Of a stretch of 64,000 nt of DNA, positions 16,840 through 24,704 are shown in pieces; the stretch's first letter is position 1; each line of letters opens with the position of its first letter. The DNA is taken from positions 19,148-83,147 of the forward strand of contig DATAWZ010000074.1 of the NCBI GenBank assembly GCA_036266975.1. The letters run 5' to 3'. The notes beneath the pieces were generated by a model. The model made no database searches. It was not told where the DNA came from and saw nothing but the letters and a program-made list of their open reading frames with translations. A program made the translations under genes and the position numbers. This DNA is from DATAWZ01 sp036266975. GTDB lineage: Bacteria > Actinomycetota > Thermoleophilia > Solirubrobacterales > Solirubrobacteraceae.

Positions 16840-19142
16840 CAGTAGGAGCCCTCCTCTTCGCGTGAGATACCGAGCGTCTGCAGGTAGTCCTCATGGAGCT
16901 CCATCCAGACCGTGTGCAGCGACTCGAGGCGCGGGCTGGTGACGTAGTCGTGCTCGCCGGCCTCGACCTTCTCGAGCGCCGCGCTCAGTCGCGGGGCGTA
17001 GCCGTCGAATCGCGGCAGGAGCTCGCTCGTGCGCCGCAGCGCGGGCTCGACCCGCTCCACGAGGTCGGCGAGCTCGCCCACCAGCTCCCAACGGTCGTCC
17101 TCCGCGGCGGACTGCCAGCGGGCGCCCAACGCCTTGAACGGGCCGTTCGCCGCCAAGAAGCGCTCGTAGATCGCCTCCAGCGTGTCGCGGTCGAGCGTGC
17201 CCTGCTCGGCGGCGAGCAGCGACGCGTGCTTGGCCAGGCCGGCCTCGGTGGGGATGTAGCCTGCCGAGGTCTTGACCACCAGGCCGGCCTCCTCGAGCAG
17301 CGAAGCCTGCTCGAGCGACTCGCGGGTGCCGCGCAGGACGAGCGGATGCAGCGCCGCGAGCGGCACATCAATGAGCGCGCCCTCGGGGAGCGCGGGGAAA
17401 CCCGTGCCGGTGATGAACAGCTTGGCGACGAGCTGCTTGCCGAGGCCGTCGCGCACGAGCGGGTAGTAGGCCTCCGAGGCCACGGGGTCGAGCTCGTGGA
17501 AGTCCAGCTCGTCGCGCATCTGCTCCCAGACCCCGGCGAGCCGCGCGAACGGCACCACGAACTCCGAGTAGTAGACCTGCGCGCCAGCCATGATCTTGTC
17601 GCGGGGCGGCATCGAGGCGATGCGCTTATACAGCGCGGTCGTCGCCGGGCCGCAGATGTCGAGGTAGCGCTGCATCTCGGCGTCGTCGATCAGGCGGATC
17701 TCCGCGGCCGGCGTTTCCCAGCGTTCGCGGACGTAGACGGCCGCGGACTGCAGGTACTGCAGGTAATTGGCCGGCTCGGTGAAGGTCGTGCCGCCGTCCA
17801 TCAGCGCGACGTCGAGGTCCGCGCCGCCGGTGTCGAAGATCATCGCCTGCGTGAAGCAGTGCGGCAACTGCTCGGCAACGTCGTGCCAGTGGTACATCGG
17901 GTCGTGCAGGAAGTGGTCGCGCACGATCATGAAGCGCCCGTCACCGAGGTCATACGGGCCGCTGTCGTTCAGGCCCGAGCGGTTGTCGAAGTGCAGGAGG
18001 AAGCCGAGGACCTCGGTCGAGGCGTTGAACGAGGTGAACAGCGCGCGTCGCTCTCCGTCGCCGACCGGCTGTGCGTCGCGCGCGAAGCGCTCGATCCACG
18101 AGCGGTCGAGCACCGCGCCCTTGTAGCCCCGCATCGAGGTGAACAGCTCGGCGCCCTCCTTCTCCCACATCCCCATGTACAGGCGGCGCATGAATTGGGC
18201 GACGAGCGCGACGTCCTCGGCGTCGGCGGCAGGGTCGCGGATGCCCAGCTCGCCGAGGATCGCTCGGCCGAACATAGGCGTGAACCCCGTGCACCAGATG
18301 TGCAGCATGTTGGCCTTGCTCGCCGGCTCGCGGCGTGCGGTGCGGCCCAGATCGATGAGGCCCTCCACGCCGACCTGCTCGAGGATCAGCCGGTAGAACG
18401 CGGGGTAGCGTAGCCACTGCTGCACGCAGCCGAAGCACTCGTACTCCTGTCGCGGGATCAGGCCGGACTCGCCCTCGGTGGCACGCAGGGCCAGGAAGTC
18501 CCAGATGTTCCAGGCCATGTAGGTCTGCAGCGCATTGAGCTCCTGGACGGTCAGGTCGCGCGCGGTGTTCTCCGCGGTGAGCGCCAGGACGCCGCTGCTC
18601 AGCCCCGCGCGGACCTGCTCGTCGCCGGCGCGGCCGTGGGGGATCGTGCCGCCGAACTGGTGCAGTAACGGCAGGATCTGCTCCATCATCGCTGCGGCCG
18701 CGGTCTCCTCCTCGGTCGGGTCGGGCAGCGGAGCGTCGTCGACCGGGGCGCCGGGCTCGATCAGCACGCGCCCCTCCTTGGTGCTGACGTCCAGGCGCGC
18801 GATCGCCCCGTCGGCGGGGATGATCTCGTTGCGCGAGGAGCGCACGCCCTCGGTGAATGTCACGCCCATCACGCACGGGATTCCGTACTCGCGGGAGAGG
18901 ATTCCCAGGTGGCTGGTCGGTGCGCCCTGCAGCGTGACGATGCCCTTGACGCCGGCGGTCAGCGCCGGGGTCAGGAACGTCGTCGTCCCGCCGCGGGCGA
19001 CCACGATCGTGTTCGAGGCCTCGCCGCTGCCGATGAAGTCGATCACGGCCTGCGGCGAGTCGAGGAACCGCACTGGGCCCTCGGTCTCCCGTCCGTCCTC
19101 GAACACCGCCGCGCCTGTACCCACCAACTTGAAGTCGTCCAT
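16839..19142 (-). CDS. PEP-utilising mobile-domain protein with large unknown domain
   Basis: 767 residues from ATG 19142, which has a GGAG site; an upstream ATG at 19178 falls inside the operator and is unlikely. Residues about 45-130 are a swivelling phosphohistidine domain: GAPTSHLGILSREYGIPCVMG with His78. The remaining 600 residues show no family I can name; they contain Trp/Phe-rich stretches such as YMAWNIWDFLALRATEG and FMIVRDHFLHDPMYHWHDVA that suggest a substrate pocket. Together with the ATP-grasp partner downstream this makes a two-component dikinase in which the usual PEP/pyruvate barrel is replaced. First gene of the operon, divergent from a TetR gene. Confidence 0.75.
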   Translation of the reverse strand: MDDFKLVGTGAAVFEDGRETEGPVRFLDSPQAVIDFIGSGEASNTIVVARGGTTTFLTPALTAGVKGIVTLQGAPTSHLGILSREYGIPCVMGVTFTEGVRSSRNEIIPADGAIARLDVSTKEGRVLIEPGAPVDDAPLPDPTEEETAAAAMMEQILPLLHQFGGTIPHGRAGDEQVRAGLSSGVLALTAENTARDLTVQELNALQTYMAWNIWDFLALRATEGESGLIPRQEYECFGCVQQWLRYPAFYRLILEQVGVEGLIDLGRTARREPASKANMLHIWCTGFTPMFGRAILGELGIRDPAADAEDVALVAQFMRRLYMGMWEKEGAELFTSMRGYKGAVLDRSWIERFARDAQPVGDGERRALFTSFNASTEVLGFLLHFDNRSGLNDSGPYDLGDGRFMIVRDHFLHDPMYHWHDVAEQLPHCFTQAMIFDTGGADLDVALMDGGTTFTEPANYLQYLQSAAVYVRERWETPAAEIRLIDDAEMQRYLDICGPATTALYKRIASMPPRDKIMAGAQVYYSEFVVPFARLAGVWEQMRDELDFHELDPVASEAYYPLVRDGLGKQLVAKLFITGTGFPALPEGALIDVPLAALHPLVLRGTRESLEQASLLEEAGLVVKTSAGYIPTEAGLAKHASLLAAEQGTLDRDTLEAIYERFLAANGPFKALGARWQSAAEDDRWELVGELADLVERVEPALRRTSELLPRFDGYAPRLSAALEKVEAGEHDYVTSPRLESLHTVWMELHEDYLQTLGISREEEGSY

Positions 19143-19161
19143 CGTCTCACTCCGCTCTGTT

Positions 19162-19185
19162 TGCAAATGTGACGTCATATTTACA
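19162..19185. promoter_or_regulatory. Palindromic TetR operator candidate
   Basis: A 24-base imperfect palindrome centred on TGACGTCA, with TGCAAATG on the left and TATTTACA on the right (two mismatched pairs). It lies in the 65-base gap between the divergent TetR gene and the phosphotransferase operon, an ideal place to control both. It is AT-rich compared with its surroundings. Confidence 0.7.
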
Positions 19186-19207
19186 TTCTGCCCCGAGGTC
19201 TGTCAAG

Positions 19208-19849
19208 ATGCATTGCGTGGCCGAGACGATCGAGACCGCGCGGCGGGGGAGCAACAGCCGGGGGCGGCGCTCGCGCGAGCGCCTGCTGCGCGCCGCGGCC
19301 GACTGCTTCGGGGAACGGGGGTACAGCGCGACGCGCATCTCGGACATCACCGCGGCCGCGGGGATGTCCCAGGGCGCCTTCTACCGGCACTTCAAGGACA
19401 AGAACGACATCCTGGTGGAGGCGCTGCGCGAGCCGCTCGATGAGCTGCTGGCGACGACCGCGGTCGGTGCCGGGCTGGAGATCGACCGGGCGGCGCTGAC
19501 CGCTGGAAACACCGCGTTCTTCGCCATCTACGCGCGCCACCGCAAGGTGATGCGCGTCATCCGCGAGGCTGCCGCGCTGCATGAGCCTGGCCTGGTGGAG
19601 CTCTGGCTCGGGGTGCGCGGAAAGTACGTGGAGCGCATCGTGCGCTGGCTGCAGGAGCTGCAGGCCGCTGGGCGTTTGGAGACCCGCGACGTGCAGCTGA
19701 TGGCCGAGGCGCTGGGCTCCGTGCTCGATCAGATGGCCTATACGCGGATCGGGCTTTCCACGGCGCCGACCAGCGAGCAGGAGATCGAGCTGCTCGGCCA
19801 GGTCACCGGGGAGATCTGGTACCGCGCCCTGCGCGGCTCTTCGCTGTGA
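19208..19849 (+). CDS. TetR/AcrR-family regulator
   Basis: 213 residues from ATG 19208 (GAGG ten bases upstream). The N-terminal HTH is clear: RERLLRAAADCFGERGYSAT then ISDITAAAGMSQGAFYRHFK. The ligand domain is typical in length. It is divergent from the three-gene phosphotransferase/AttH-like operon and a palindrome lies between them, so it very likely represses that operon and itself. Its last 47 bases overlap the converging winged-helix gene. Confidence 0.88.
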   Translation: MHCVAETIETARRGSNSRGRRSRERLLRAAADCFGERGYSATRISDITAAAGMSQGAFYRHFKDKNDILVEALREPLDELLATTAVGAGLEIDRAALTAGNTAFFAIYARHRKVMRVIREAAALHEPGLVELWLGVRGKYVERIVRWLQELQAAGRLETRDVQLMAEALGSVLDQMAYTRIGLSTAPTSEQEIELLGQVTGEIWYRALRGSSL

Positions 19850-20387
19850 CGGGCCGGGGCGACTCCTCGCCCGGAAGCAGGACCGTCCCGAGGATCCGCC
19901 GCCGCCGGCCGGGCGTGGGCGCGTTGGCGGCGCGGGTGAGGATCACCGCGTTGAGCTCGCGCAGGAACTCGGCGAACTCGCCGTCGTCGAGCCACAACCC
20001 GACCAGACGGTAGGCGGCGCCATCGCGCGCCGGGTCGAAGTCCTCGCGCGCGAGGTAGCGGTCGGCGTCGCCGAGCAGGCCGGCCACGAAGGCCATGAAC
20101 GCGTGGCGGTGATCCTCGCGACTCATGCGCTCGACCTCGTCCGGGGTGATGCTCGCCGCTGAGACGCGCAGCACGTAGGTGCGCTCGACCGCGCCCCGCA
20201 CGCGGCGCTCGGAGACCACGGCGAGCACCCCGGCCTCGACGAGTCGGGCTACGTGCCGGTACAGGCTGGCCGGCGGCACGTCGGGGAGCTCGTCGCGCAG
20301 GTCAGACGTCGTGAGCGCGCGATCGCCGAGGAACGCCTGCACGATCCGCAGTCGGACGGGGTGAAGGAGGAGGTTGGCGGTGGTCAT
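19803..20387 (-). CDS. Winged-helix transcriptional regulator (ArsR/PadR-like)
   Basis: 194 residues from ATG 20387 (MTTANLLLHPVRLRIVQAFL). The wHTH covers residues 1-85: LTTSDLRDELPDVPPASLYRHVARLVEAGVLAVV with a beta-wing RRVRGAVERTYVL. The C-terminal half is helical and of unknown ligand. A longer ORF upstream to 20711 overlaps the divergent gene and is rejected. A TTATCA...TGATAA palindrome lies two bases upstream of the start, suggesting autoregulation. The divergent neighbour is a small Cys-containing protein. Confidence 0.78.
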   Translation of the reverse strand: MTTANLLLHPVRLRIVQAFLGDRALTTSDLRDELPDVPPASLYRHVARLVEAGVLAVVSERRVRGAVERTYVLRVSAASITPDEVERMSREDHRHAFMAFVAGLLGDADRYLAREDFDPARDGAAYRLVGLWLDDGEFAEFLRELNAVILTRAANAPTPGRRRRILGTVLLPGEESPRPVTAKSRAGRGTRSPR

Positions 20388-20388
20388 A

Positions 20389-20404
20389 TTATCAAAACTG
20401 ATAA
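20389..20404. promoter_or_regulatory. TTATCA-N4-TGATAA operator
   Basis: Perfect 6-bp inverted repeat with a 4-base spacer directly before the winged-helix gene start. A second, looser repeat (CGTTA, 10 bases, TAACG) follows at 20405-20424 and contains another GATAA half-site. Both lie in the divergent promoter region. Confidence 0.6.
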
Positions 20405-20447
20405 CGTTACTGATCCCGATAACGAACTCCGGAGCGAGGAGGTCCCG

Positions 20448-20753
20448 ATGCCCGATACGTTCTCGTCCAGCACCGATCGCGGGCGCGGTGGTCGACAGGG
20501 TAAGCGCAGCCGGCGGCTGGCGATGGTCGCGATCGGCGCCGTGGGCGTGGAGGCCGCCTGGCTGCGCCGGCGCGCAGGGGTGTTCGCCGGTCGCGTCGTC
20601 GTACGCTGCCGCGCCGGCCATCGGTTCACGACGCTGTGGATCCCCGGCGCTTCGCTGACCGCGCTGCGGCTCGGCCCGTGGCGCATCCAGCGCTGCCCGG
20701 TCGGTCGCCACCTTTCGGTGGTGACGCCGGTCGCGCGGGCCGCGCAGGGTTAG
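20448..20753 (+). CDS. Small basic protein with RCPVG motif
   Basis: 101 residues from ATG 20448 with GAGGAGG upstream. After a basic N-terminus and one short hydrophobic segment (LAMVAIGAVGVEAAWL), residues 53-94 read RCRAGHRFTTLWIPG, LRLGPWRIQRCPVGRH and LSVVTPV. The two Cys plus His residues suggest a small zinc-bound fold. Proteins with the RCPVG ending are widespread and uncharacterised in actinobacteria. Divergent from the winged-helix regulator, which may control it. Confidence 0.65.
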   Translation: MPDTFSSSTDRGRGGRQGKRSRRLAMVAIGAVGVEAAWLRRRAGVFAGRVVVRCRAGHRFTTLWIPGASLTALRLGPWRIQRCPVGRHLSVVTPVARAAQG

Positions 20754-20768
20754 TGCGAGCCAGGCGCC

Positions 20769-21785
20769 CTAGGCGCCCGCGGCGGCGCGCACCCGCGGGG
20801 CGACCTCGCGCGCGAGGTACTCAACCCGCTCGGAGCCGCTGTCGACGCTCTCGCCGGGCAGCTGGCCCCAGAAGTGCACGTCGCGCACCTGCGGGCACCC
20901 GGTGAGCAGCGCGTTGAGCTCCTTGACCGCGAGCTCGGCATCCCACAGCTGGTAGGCCCCGGCCTGCACGATCTGCTCGGGGCTCTCGAACCGCGGCACC
21001 TGATCGGGCGGGCCGAACGCGCCCCAGCCGATGTACTCGTTGAGCTGATACAGGGCGTGCTGGCCGATCTGCGCCCAGGTGCGCTCGGGGTCGGGGGCGA
21101 CGATGGCCCACTGGCCCGCGAAGATCCGGCCCTCGGCGGGGTCACGCCCGAGTCGTTCGAGCGCCTGCAGGTAGACCGGCTGGTGGTCGTTCTGGGTGCT
21201 GAGGAAGCCATCGGCGATGCGCGCGGCACGCTCGATCGCCGGCTCGGTCAGGCCGCCGATGAGCAGGCCCGGCGCGTGCTCGGGGACGGGTCCGACGCGC
21301 AGATCGGGGAACTGGAAGCGCTTGCCATGGGTCTGGATCGACTCGCCGGCCCATGCACGGCGCATGATGTCCACTGACTCCTCGAGCAGGCTCGGGCGCT
21401 GGCGCACGCTGCGGCCGAAGGCCTCGAACTCGATCTCGCGATACCCGACGGCGACGCCGAGGTCGAATCGCCCGCGCGAGAGGATCGCCACGGTAGCCGC
21501 GTCCTCGGCGAGCCGGACCGGGTTGTGCAGCGCCGGCAGCATCAGGTTGGTCCCGAGGCGCAAGCGCTCGGTGCGAGTGGCCACGCCGCCGAGCACGACG
21601 AGCGGCGAGGGCGTGTAGCCGTCGTCGCAGAAGTGGTGCTCGGTCAGCCAGACCGAATCGAGGCCGAGCTGCTCGGCGAGCACGATCTGCTCGACGGTCG
21701 CGGCGTAGAGGTCCTCGTAGGGGCGACGCCATTGCGCGGGGTTTCGCAGGTCGTACCACAGCCCGATTGCCACATCCGCGCTCAT
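20769..21785 (-). CDS. LLM-class flavin-dependent oxidoreductase
   Basis: 338 residues from ATG 21785, with GAGAGGAGAG upstream. Luciferase-like monooxygenase fold: LAEQLGLDSVWLTEHHF at 33-49, GGVATRTERLRLGTNLMLPALHNPVRLAEDAA at 68-99, and RFDLGVAVGYREIEFEAFG at 107-125. Uses FMN or F420; the cofactor cannot be told by eye. Many actinobacterial members act on lipids, terpenes or xenobiotics. It diverges from an SDR gene with 181 bases between starts, so the two may act in one pathway. Confidence 0.87.
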   Translation of the reverse strand: MSADVAIGLWYDLRNPAQWRRPYEDLYAATVEQIVLAEQLGLDSVWLTEHHFCDDGYTPSPLVVLGGVATRTERLRLGTNLMLPALHNPVRLAEDAATVAILSRGRFDLGVAVGYREIEFEAFGRSVRQRPSLLEESVDIMRRAWAGESIQTHGKRFQFPDLRVGPVPEHAPGLLIGGLTEPAIERAARIADGFLSTQNDHQPVYLQALERLGRDPAEGRIFAGQWAIVAPDPERTWAQIGQHALYQLNEYIGWGAFGPPDQVPRFESPEQIVQAGAYQLWDAELAVKELNALLTGCPQVRDVHFWGQLPGESVDSGSERVEYLAREVAPRVRAAAGA

Positions 21786-21966
21786 CGCTCTCCTCTCGTG
21801 GGTGTGCTCGACGCGCAGCCTCGCACGCCGGCCGGCGCGCGGTACGGCGGTGACCGGCGCTCGTTGTGCGCTTCCACGGTCGAAGGCCGAGCCGGCGCCG
21901 GGTTGCCTGGAGCGCTGCCATAGCCTGGCGCCTGTCAGTTCGGGAACCGACGGGAGGAGCAGCGCA

Positions 21967-22728
21967 ATGAATCGCCTCGAGGGCAAGGTCGCGATCATCA
22001 CCGGGGCCGTGCAGGGCATCGGCCGCGCCTGCGCCGTGCGCGTTGCGCAGGAGGGCGCGGCCGTGGTGCTCGGCGACCTGCAGGACGACGACGCGACGGT
22101 CAACGAGATCACCGCGGCGGGGGGACACTGCGCGCGGATCGTCATGGACGTGCGCAAGCGGGCGGACTGGCAGCGGCTCGTGTCCGCCGCGCTCGATTCG
22201 TACGGGCGCGTGGACCTGCTGGGCAACGTCGCCGGCGTAGTCAACATGCACTCGCCGGACAACGTGGTCGAGCTCACCGACGAGGGCTGGGACACGGTGC
22301 TCGACACCGACCTGCGCGGCGTGTGGCTGGGGATGCAGGCGGCGATCCCGAAGATGGTCCAGGGCGGCGGCGGGCGCATCGTCAACATCTCCTCGCTCGC
22401 CGCGCTGAAGGGCCTGGACAACCTCGCCGCCTACTCGGCCGCCAAGGCGGGCGTGATCGGCCTCACCCAGCAGACGGCGCTCGAGTTCGCCAAGGACAAC
22501 ATCCTCGTCAACGCGATCGCCCCGGGCACGATCGACACGCCGATCCTCGCGGACATCACCCCCGAGATGAAGAAGATGAACGAGAACTCGCACATGATCA
22601 AACGTCTGGGCCGCCCCTCGGAGATCGCGGGGATGATGGCGTTCCTGTTCTCCGGTGACGGCGACTTCAGCACCGGGCTCACGTTCCCGGTCGACGGAGG
22701 CTGGTCGGTCAACGGCCGCAACTTCTAG
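21967..22728 (+). CDS. SDR-family NAD(P)-dependent oxidoreductase
   Basis: 253 residues from ATG 21967 (GGGAGGAG upstream). Classical SDR: TGAVQGIGRA cofactor motif at 12-21, GNVAGV in place of NNAGV near 89, catalytic Ser in NISSLAALKG, YSAAK with Tyr and Lys near 155, and PGTIDTP. The Asp in VLGDLQ at the end of beta-2 favours NAD. A perfect hairpin begins one base after the stop. Substrate unknown; probably a secondary alcohol or ketone. Confidence 0.9.
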   Translation: MNRLEGKVAIITGAVQGIGRACAVRVAQEGAAVVLGDLQDDDATVNEITAAGGHCARIVMDVRKRADWQRLVSAALDSYGRVDLLGNVAGVVNMHSPDNVVELTDEGWDTVLDTDLRGVWLGMQAAIPKMVQGGGGRIVNISSLAALKGLDNLAAYSAAKAGVIGLTQQTALEFAKDNILVNAIAPGTIDTPILADITPEMKKMNENSHMIKRLGRPSEIAGMMAFLFSGDGDFSTGLTFPVDGGWSVNGRNF

Positions 22729-22729
22729 G

Positions 22730-22769
22730 AAGTACGTGCCACGAACCTCATAGTTCGTGGCACGTACTT
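22730..22769. promoter_or_regulatory. Perfect 17-bp inverted repeat before MarR gene
   Basis: Arms AAGTACGTGCCACGAAC and its exact complement separated by six bases (CTCATA). It starts one base after the SDR stop and ends 19 bases before the MarR start. It could be a terminator hairpin for the SDR gene, the MarR operator, or both. No T-run follows, and the position over the MarR promoter favours an operator. Confidence 0.7.
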
Positions 22770-22788
22770 GTTGTGCTACAGTCCGCGC

Positions 22789-23310
22789 ATGACCGCGGGC
22801 CAAGCAGACCGAACGCCACCACGGGCGCGGCGGCGTCCCGACCTGGGGATCGCCGACGCGCTCGTGCAGGCGTCGTTCCTGGTCCAGGCGGTGCTCGGCG
22901 AGCTCGCCGCCGAGCAAGAGCTGTCGATCGTCCAGATGCGGCTGCTGGGGGTGCTGCGCGACCGCGAGCTGCGGATGGCGCAGCTCGCGCGGATCCTCGG
23001 GCTGACCAAGTCGAGCACCAGCGGCCTGGTCGACCGCGCCGAGCGCCGGGGGCTCGTGCGGCGCACGGCGATCCCCGTCGGCGATGAGCGCGCCGTGCAC
23101 GTCGTCCTCAGCGAGGAGGGCCGCCGGCTCACCGCGCAGCTCGGCGCCCAGGTCGCGCGCCGGCTGGAGGGGGCGACCGAGCACCTCTCGCCGACCAACC
23201 GCGGGCGGCTCTCGGGGCTGCTGACCGATGTCGTCCTGCACGACGCCGAACGGCACGGCATCGATCTGAGCGCCGGCCAGTCCTCGAGCGCTCAGCGGAG
23301 CGTCGTGTGA
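22789..23310 (+). CDS. MarR-family regulator
   Basis: 173 residues from ATG 22789. Winged helix: SIVQMRLLGVLRDRELRMAQLA, ILGLTKSSTSGLVDRAERRG (recognition helix), LVRRTAIPVGDERAVHVVLSEEG (wing). An Arg-rich 20-residue extension precedes the fold. A perfect 17-bp inverted repeat lies directly upstream. Its stop overlaps the start of the FMN reductase gene by four bases (GTGA), so the two are translationally coupled and the reductase is the likely partner. Confidence 0.88.
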   Translation: MTAGQADRTPPRARRRPDLGIADALVQASFLVQAVLGELAAEQELSIVQMRLLGVLRDRELRMAQLARILGLTKSSTSGLVDRAERRGLVRRTAIPVGDERAVHVVLSEEGRRLTAQLGAQVARRLEGATEHLSPTNRGRLSGLLTDVVLHDAERHGIDLSAGQSSSAQRSVV

Positions 23311-23945
23311 GCGCCCGCGTCGCGGTGATCATCGGCAGTACCCGCCCGGCGCGGATCTGCCCGGGAATCGCCGGGTGGGTGTGCCGGGTGCTCGCCGAGG
23401 GCGGTCCGCTGCGCTACGAGCTGGTCGTCCTCGCCGAGATGGAGCTGCCGCTGCTGGACGAGCCGCTGGCGGCCGCGCTGGGCGACTATCGGTGCGAGCA
23501 CACCAGGGCGTGGAGCCGGCTGATCCGTGGCTACGAGGGGTTCGTGTTCGTCTTTCCCCAGTACAACTGGGGCTATCCCGCGGCGCTCAAGAACGCGCTG
23601 GACTACCTCTACGCGGAGTGGCGCGAGAAGCCCGCGACGACCGTCACCTACGGCACGCGCGGCGGCGCCAAGGGCGCCGATCAGCTGGCCCAGGTGCTCG
23701 CGGGCCTGCACATGCGCGCCCTGGACACTCGCGTCGAGGTCGCGATCGGCGCCGAGCAGGTCACCGACGATTGGCAGCTTCGCGACATCGAGGCGACGAT
23801 GCAGCCCTATCTCGACGGGGTCCGCGAGCTCGGTGCCCAGATGCTCAAGGCGAGCAGGCACCGGAGCCGGACCCGCGCGGGGCTCCGCTCCGGTGCGCGT
23901 GAGGACGGCGCGGTCAGGACAGCGTCCGCAGTCCGGCGCCGGTGA
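23307..23945 (+). CDS. NADPH-dependent FMN reductase
   Basis: 212 residues from GTG 23307, overlapping the MarR stop. Flavodoxin-like fold: VAVIIGSTRPARICPGIAGWV at the N-terminus (FMN phosphate loop), VFPQYNWGYPAALKNALDYL near 76-95 (the family signature PxYN...P..LKNA.D), then YGTRGGAKGADQL. It reduces FMN or quinones with NAD(P)H and could serve the flavin enzyme at 20.8 kb. The last 30 residues are Arg-rich, and the final 32 bases overlap the converging SDR gene. Confidence 0.88.
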   Translation: MSARVAVIIGSTRPARICPGIAGWVCRVLAEGGPLRYELVVLAEMELPLLDEPLAAALGDYRCEHTRAWSRLIRGYEGFVFVFPQYNWGYPAALKNALDYLYAEWREKPATTVTYGTRGGAKGADQLAQVLAGLHMRALDTRVEVAIGAEQVTDDWQLRDIEATMQPYLDGVRELGAQMLKASRHRSRTRAGLRSGAREDGAVRTASAVRRR

Positions 23946-24660
23946 GCAGATAGGCCGGGGCGACGGTCTCGGCTCGCACGAGCTCGAGCACCGCGACGCC
24001 GGCGGCCTCGGGGGTCAGCGGGTCGCCGATCTGGCGCATGTACTCCTCCTCGGACTGGCCGTTGCGCGAGGCATACGCCTGCACGGCCGGCCGCCCGAGG
24101 TCGGTCAGGGGCGTGATCTGCGGCAGCAGCGTGGTGAAGCTGATGCCCAGACCGCCGCGAGCGGCCTCGTCCTGCGCGTAGGCGCCCATGAAGCGCTGCG
24201 TGGCCTTGGCGCCGGCGTAGCCGCCGCTCAGCGGTGACCCGGCGAGCGCCGCGCCGCTGCTGAGGATCACGACCCGGCTGCCAGGGCGCAGCGGCCTGAG
24301 CAGCGACTCGCGCAGCCAGTGGAAGGCGACCCGCACGTCGGTCTGCCAGTTGGCCGAGAAGGTCTCCCAACTCTGCTGCTGCAGGGGGCGCAGCAGCGGC
24401 CGGGCCCCGGCGACGAGCACGACGGCGTGAGGCCCGTAGCGGTCCAGCAAGCGGCCCGCCACCGCGGCGTCGCCGGCATCGGCGATCTCCGGCTGGATGT
24501 TGGCCGCGCGCGCGAGCTCGGCGAGGGGCGCCTCGCTGCGGGCCACGGCGACCACCGGGGCGCCAGTCTCGGCAAGGGCGATCGCGATCCCGCGGCCCAG
24601 GCCGCGGCTCGCGCCGACGACGATCGTGGTCTTCTCGGAGAGGTCGGTCATGGGGGGCAT
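23914..24660 (-). CDS. SDR-family oxidoreductase
   Basis: 248 residues from ATG 24660, preceded by AAGGAGA. Cofactor motif VVGASRGLGRG near residue 13; VLVAGARPL replaces the usual NNAG; SSGAALAGSPLSGGYAGAKA holds Ser, Tyr and Lys of the active site. It is 44 bases downstream of the MFS pump gene, in the same orientation, and probably in one operon with it. Substrate unknown. Confidence 0.85.
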   Translation of the reverse strand: MPPMTDLSEKTTIVVGASRGLGRGIAIALAETGAPVVAVARSEAPLAELARAANIQPEIADAGDAAVAGRLLDRYGPHAVVLVAGARPLLRPLQQQSWETFSANWQTDVRVAFHWLRESLLRPLRPGSRVVILSSGAALAGSPLSGGYAGAKATQRFMGAYAQDEAARGGLGISFTTLLPQITPLTDLGRPAVQAYASRNGQSEEEYMRQIGDPLTPEAAGVAVLELVRAETVAPAYLLTGAGLRTLS

Positions 24661-24704
24661 GGTTGGGTCTCCTTGTGTGGGCATGTCGAGCGGATCGATC
24701 ACGG

